Shown in pieces: positions 63,337-64,000 of a stretch of DNA of 64,000 nt (its first letter is position 1; every line of letters begins with the position of its first letter). A program made the position numbers and the translations under genes. Location: the NCBI RefSeq assembly GCF_016863475.1, contig NZ_BOOY01000010.1, positions 1 to 64,000 on the forward strand, given 5' to 3'. Below the pieces are notes generated by a model. That model was not told where the DNA came from. It searched no databases and was given only the letters and a program-made list of their open reading frames with translations. Source of the DNA: Spirilliplanes yamanashiensis. Its GTDB lineage: Bacteria; Actinomycetota; Actinomycetes; Mycobacteriales; Micromonosporaceae.

Positions 63337-64000
63337 ATGCGTGACGCGGTGATCGTGGGCGCCGTCCGGACCCCGCTGGGCCGGCGCGGCGGCGGCCTGT
63401 CCGGGGTGCACCCGGTCGACCTGTCGGGGCACGTGCTGCGGGCGCTGGCCGAGCGCACCGGCCTCGACCCGGCGGACGTGGACGACGTGCAGTGGGGCTG
63501 CGTGAGCCAGGTCGGCGAGCAGTCGTGGAACGTGGGCCGCAACGCGGTGCTGGCGGCGGGCTGGCCGGAGTCGGTGCCGGGCGCGACGATCGACCGGCAG
63601 TGCGGGTCGAGCCAGCAGGCGCTGCACGTGGCGGCCGCCGCGGTGATCGCCGGGCAGGCGGACGTGGTGGTGGCGGGCGGCGTCGAGTCGATGAGCCGGG
63701 TGCCGATGGGCTCGTCGGCGACCGTGTCGGGGGTGCCGTACGGGCCGGCGGTGCGGGAGCGCTACGCGGGCGTGCCGGGCTTCGGCGACGGCGAGCCGGT
63801 GCCGTTCAACCAGGGCGTCGGCGCGGAGATGATCGCCGCCCGCTGGGGCTTCACCCGCGGCCGGCTCGACGAGTACGCGCTGGCCAGCCACGCCAGGGCG
63901 GCCGCCGCCGACTACTCGGCCGAGATCACGCCGGTGGGCGGGGCGAAGGAGGACGAGGGCATCCGCCGGGACACGACGCTGGAGAAGCTGGGCGCGCTGA
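63337..64000 (+). CDS. Acetyl-CoA acetyltransferase (thiolase), 5' part
   Basis: The frame is open to the window edge (221 codons). It starts MRDAVIVGAVRTPLGRRGGG. The acyl-accepting cysteine lies in DRQCGSSQQALHVAAAAV, and GGVESMSRVPMG follows, as in thiolase II/FadA. It condenses or cleaves acyl-CoA with CoA in fatty-acid breakdown or in polyketide or isoprenoid precursor supply. The C-terminal half with the second Cys and His is outside the window. Confidence 0.92.
   Translation, partial: MRDAVIVGAVRTPLGRRGGGLSGVHPVDLSGHVLRALAERTGLDPADVDDVQWGCVSQVGEQSWNVGRNAVLAAGWPESVPGATIDRQCGSSQQALHVAAAAVIAGQADVVVAGGVESMSRVPMGSSATVSGVPYGPAVRERYAGVPGFGDGEPVPFNQGVGAEMIAARWGFTRGRLDEYALASHARAAAADYSAEITPVGGAKEDEGIRRDTTLEKLGAL

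Overview
This is a very GC-rich actinobacterial chromosome segment. The codon use, the many ATGA/GTGA stop-start overlaps, the GTG and TTG starts, the actinobacterial sortase, the FhuF-like reductase and the polyketide/NRPS-style genes point to a filamentous actinomycete. Micromonosporaceae (Actinoplanes or Micromonospora relatives) is my best guess, but it is inferred from gene style and not proven. No insertion sequence, prophage, CRISPR array or rRNA was seen. No gene-free stretch exceeds 300 bases.

Left edge (1-7.3 kb, minus strand): a tightly coupled glycan operon. It reads GT2 (TTG start), GT4, GT2, a GT-C-like membrane protein, a DUF1616-like membrane protein, a Wzx-type flippase, and a Pro/Ala/Ser-rich protein that runs off the window. 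It looks like exopolysaccharide or cell-wall glycan synthesis.

Iron island (7.5-22.7 kb): four IdeR/DmdR-type iron boxes control divergent units. Leftward are a Tat-exported YVTN beta-propeller and a WxL-like protein, DUF916 protein and sortase, an arrangement that recalls the Csc cell-surface complexes of Firmicutes. Rightward are a FecB-like lipoprotein, a small LPKTG-anchored protein and two FecCD permeases, with no ATPase in the window. A third divergent region drives a Fes-like esterase plus an M20 amidohydrolase one way and an EntF-like NRPS (C-A-PCP-TE, serine code) the other. A DoxX protein follows with its own box. A fifth box at 51.3 kb precedes a FhuF-like ferric reductase. I read this as synthesis, capture, hydrolysis and reduction of a seryl siderophore, coupled to an iron-controlled sortase-anchored surface assembly.

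Housekeeping and regulation (22.7-28.9 kb): an SDR divergent from an AraC regulator, argS, a methyltransferase, a coupled DUF2975/XRE/mini-membrane-protein group, and a DUF2382-like protein.

Second glycan region (28.9-43.7 kb): a DUF1501/DUF1800 pair, then three GT4 enzymes and a single-chain Wzx-Wzy fusion, a kinase-lobe-like membrane protein, an alginate-lyase-family protein, a sugar dehydrogenase with PKD domains, and a Tat-exported sugar isomerase. After this comes a small decayed patch (43.9-45.0 kb) with a frameshifted repeat protein and a DUF4253-like remnant, beside tRNA-Arg(ACG) and tRNA-Ser(GCT).

Right part (45.6-64 kb): an EcsC protein with a huge low-complexity head, a CPBP protease, a flavohaemoglobin, a striking HTH-peptide deformylase fusion, the FhuF-like protein, a GT-C-like protein, a methyltransferase, a PEBP protein, a SipW/TasA-like pair, a GGDEF-EAL protein, and a conserved-looking ppiA-rhomboid-PH-domain group. 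The window ends inside a thiolase.
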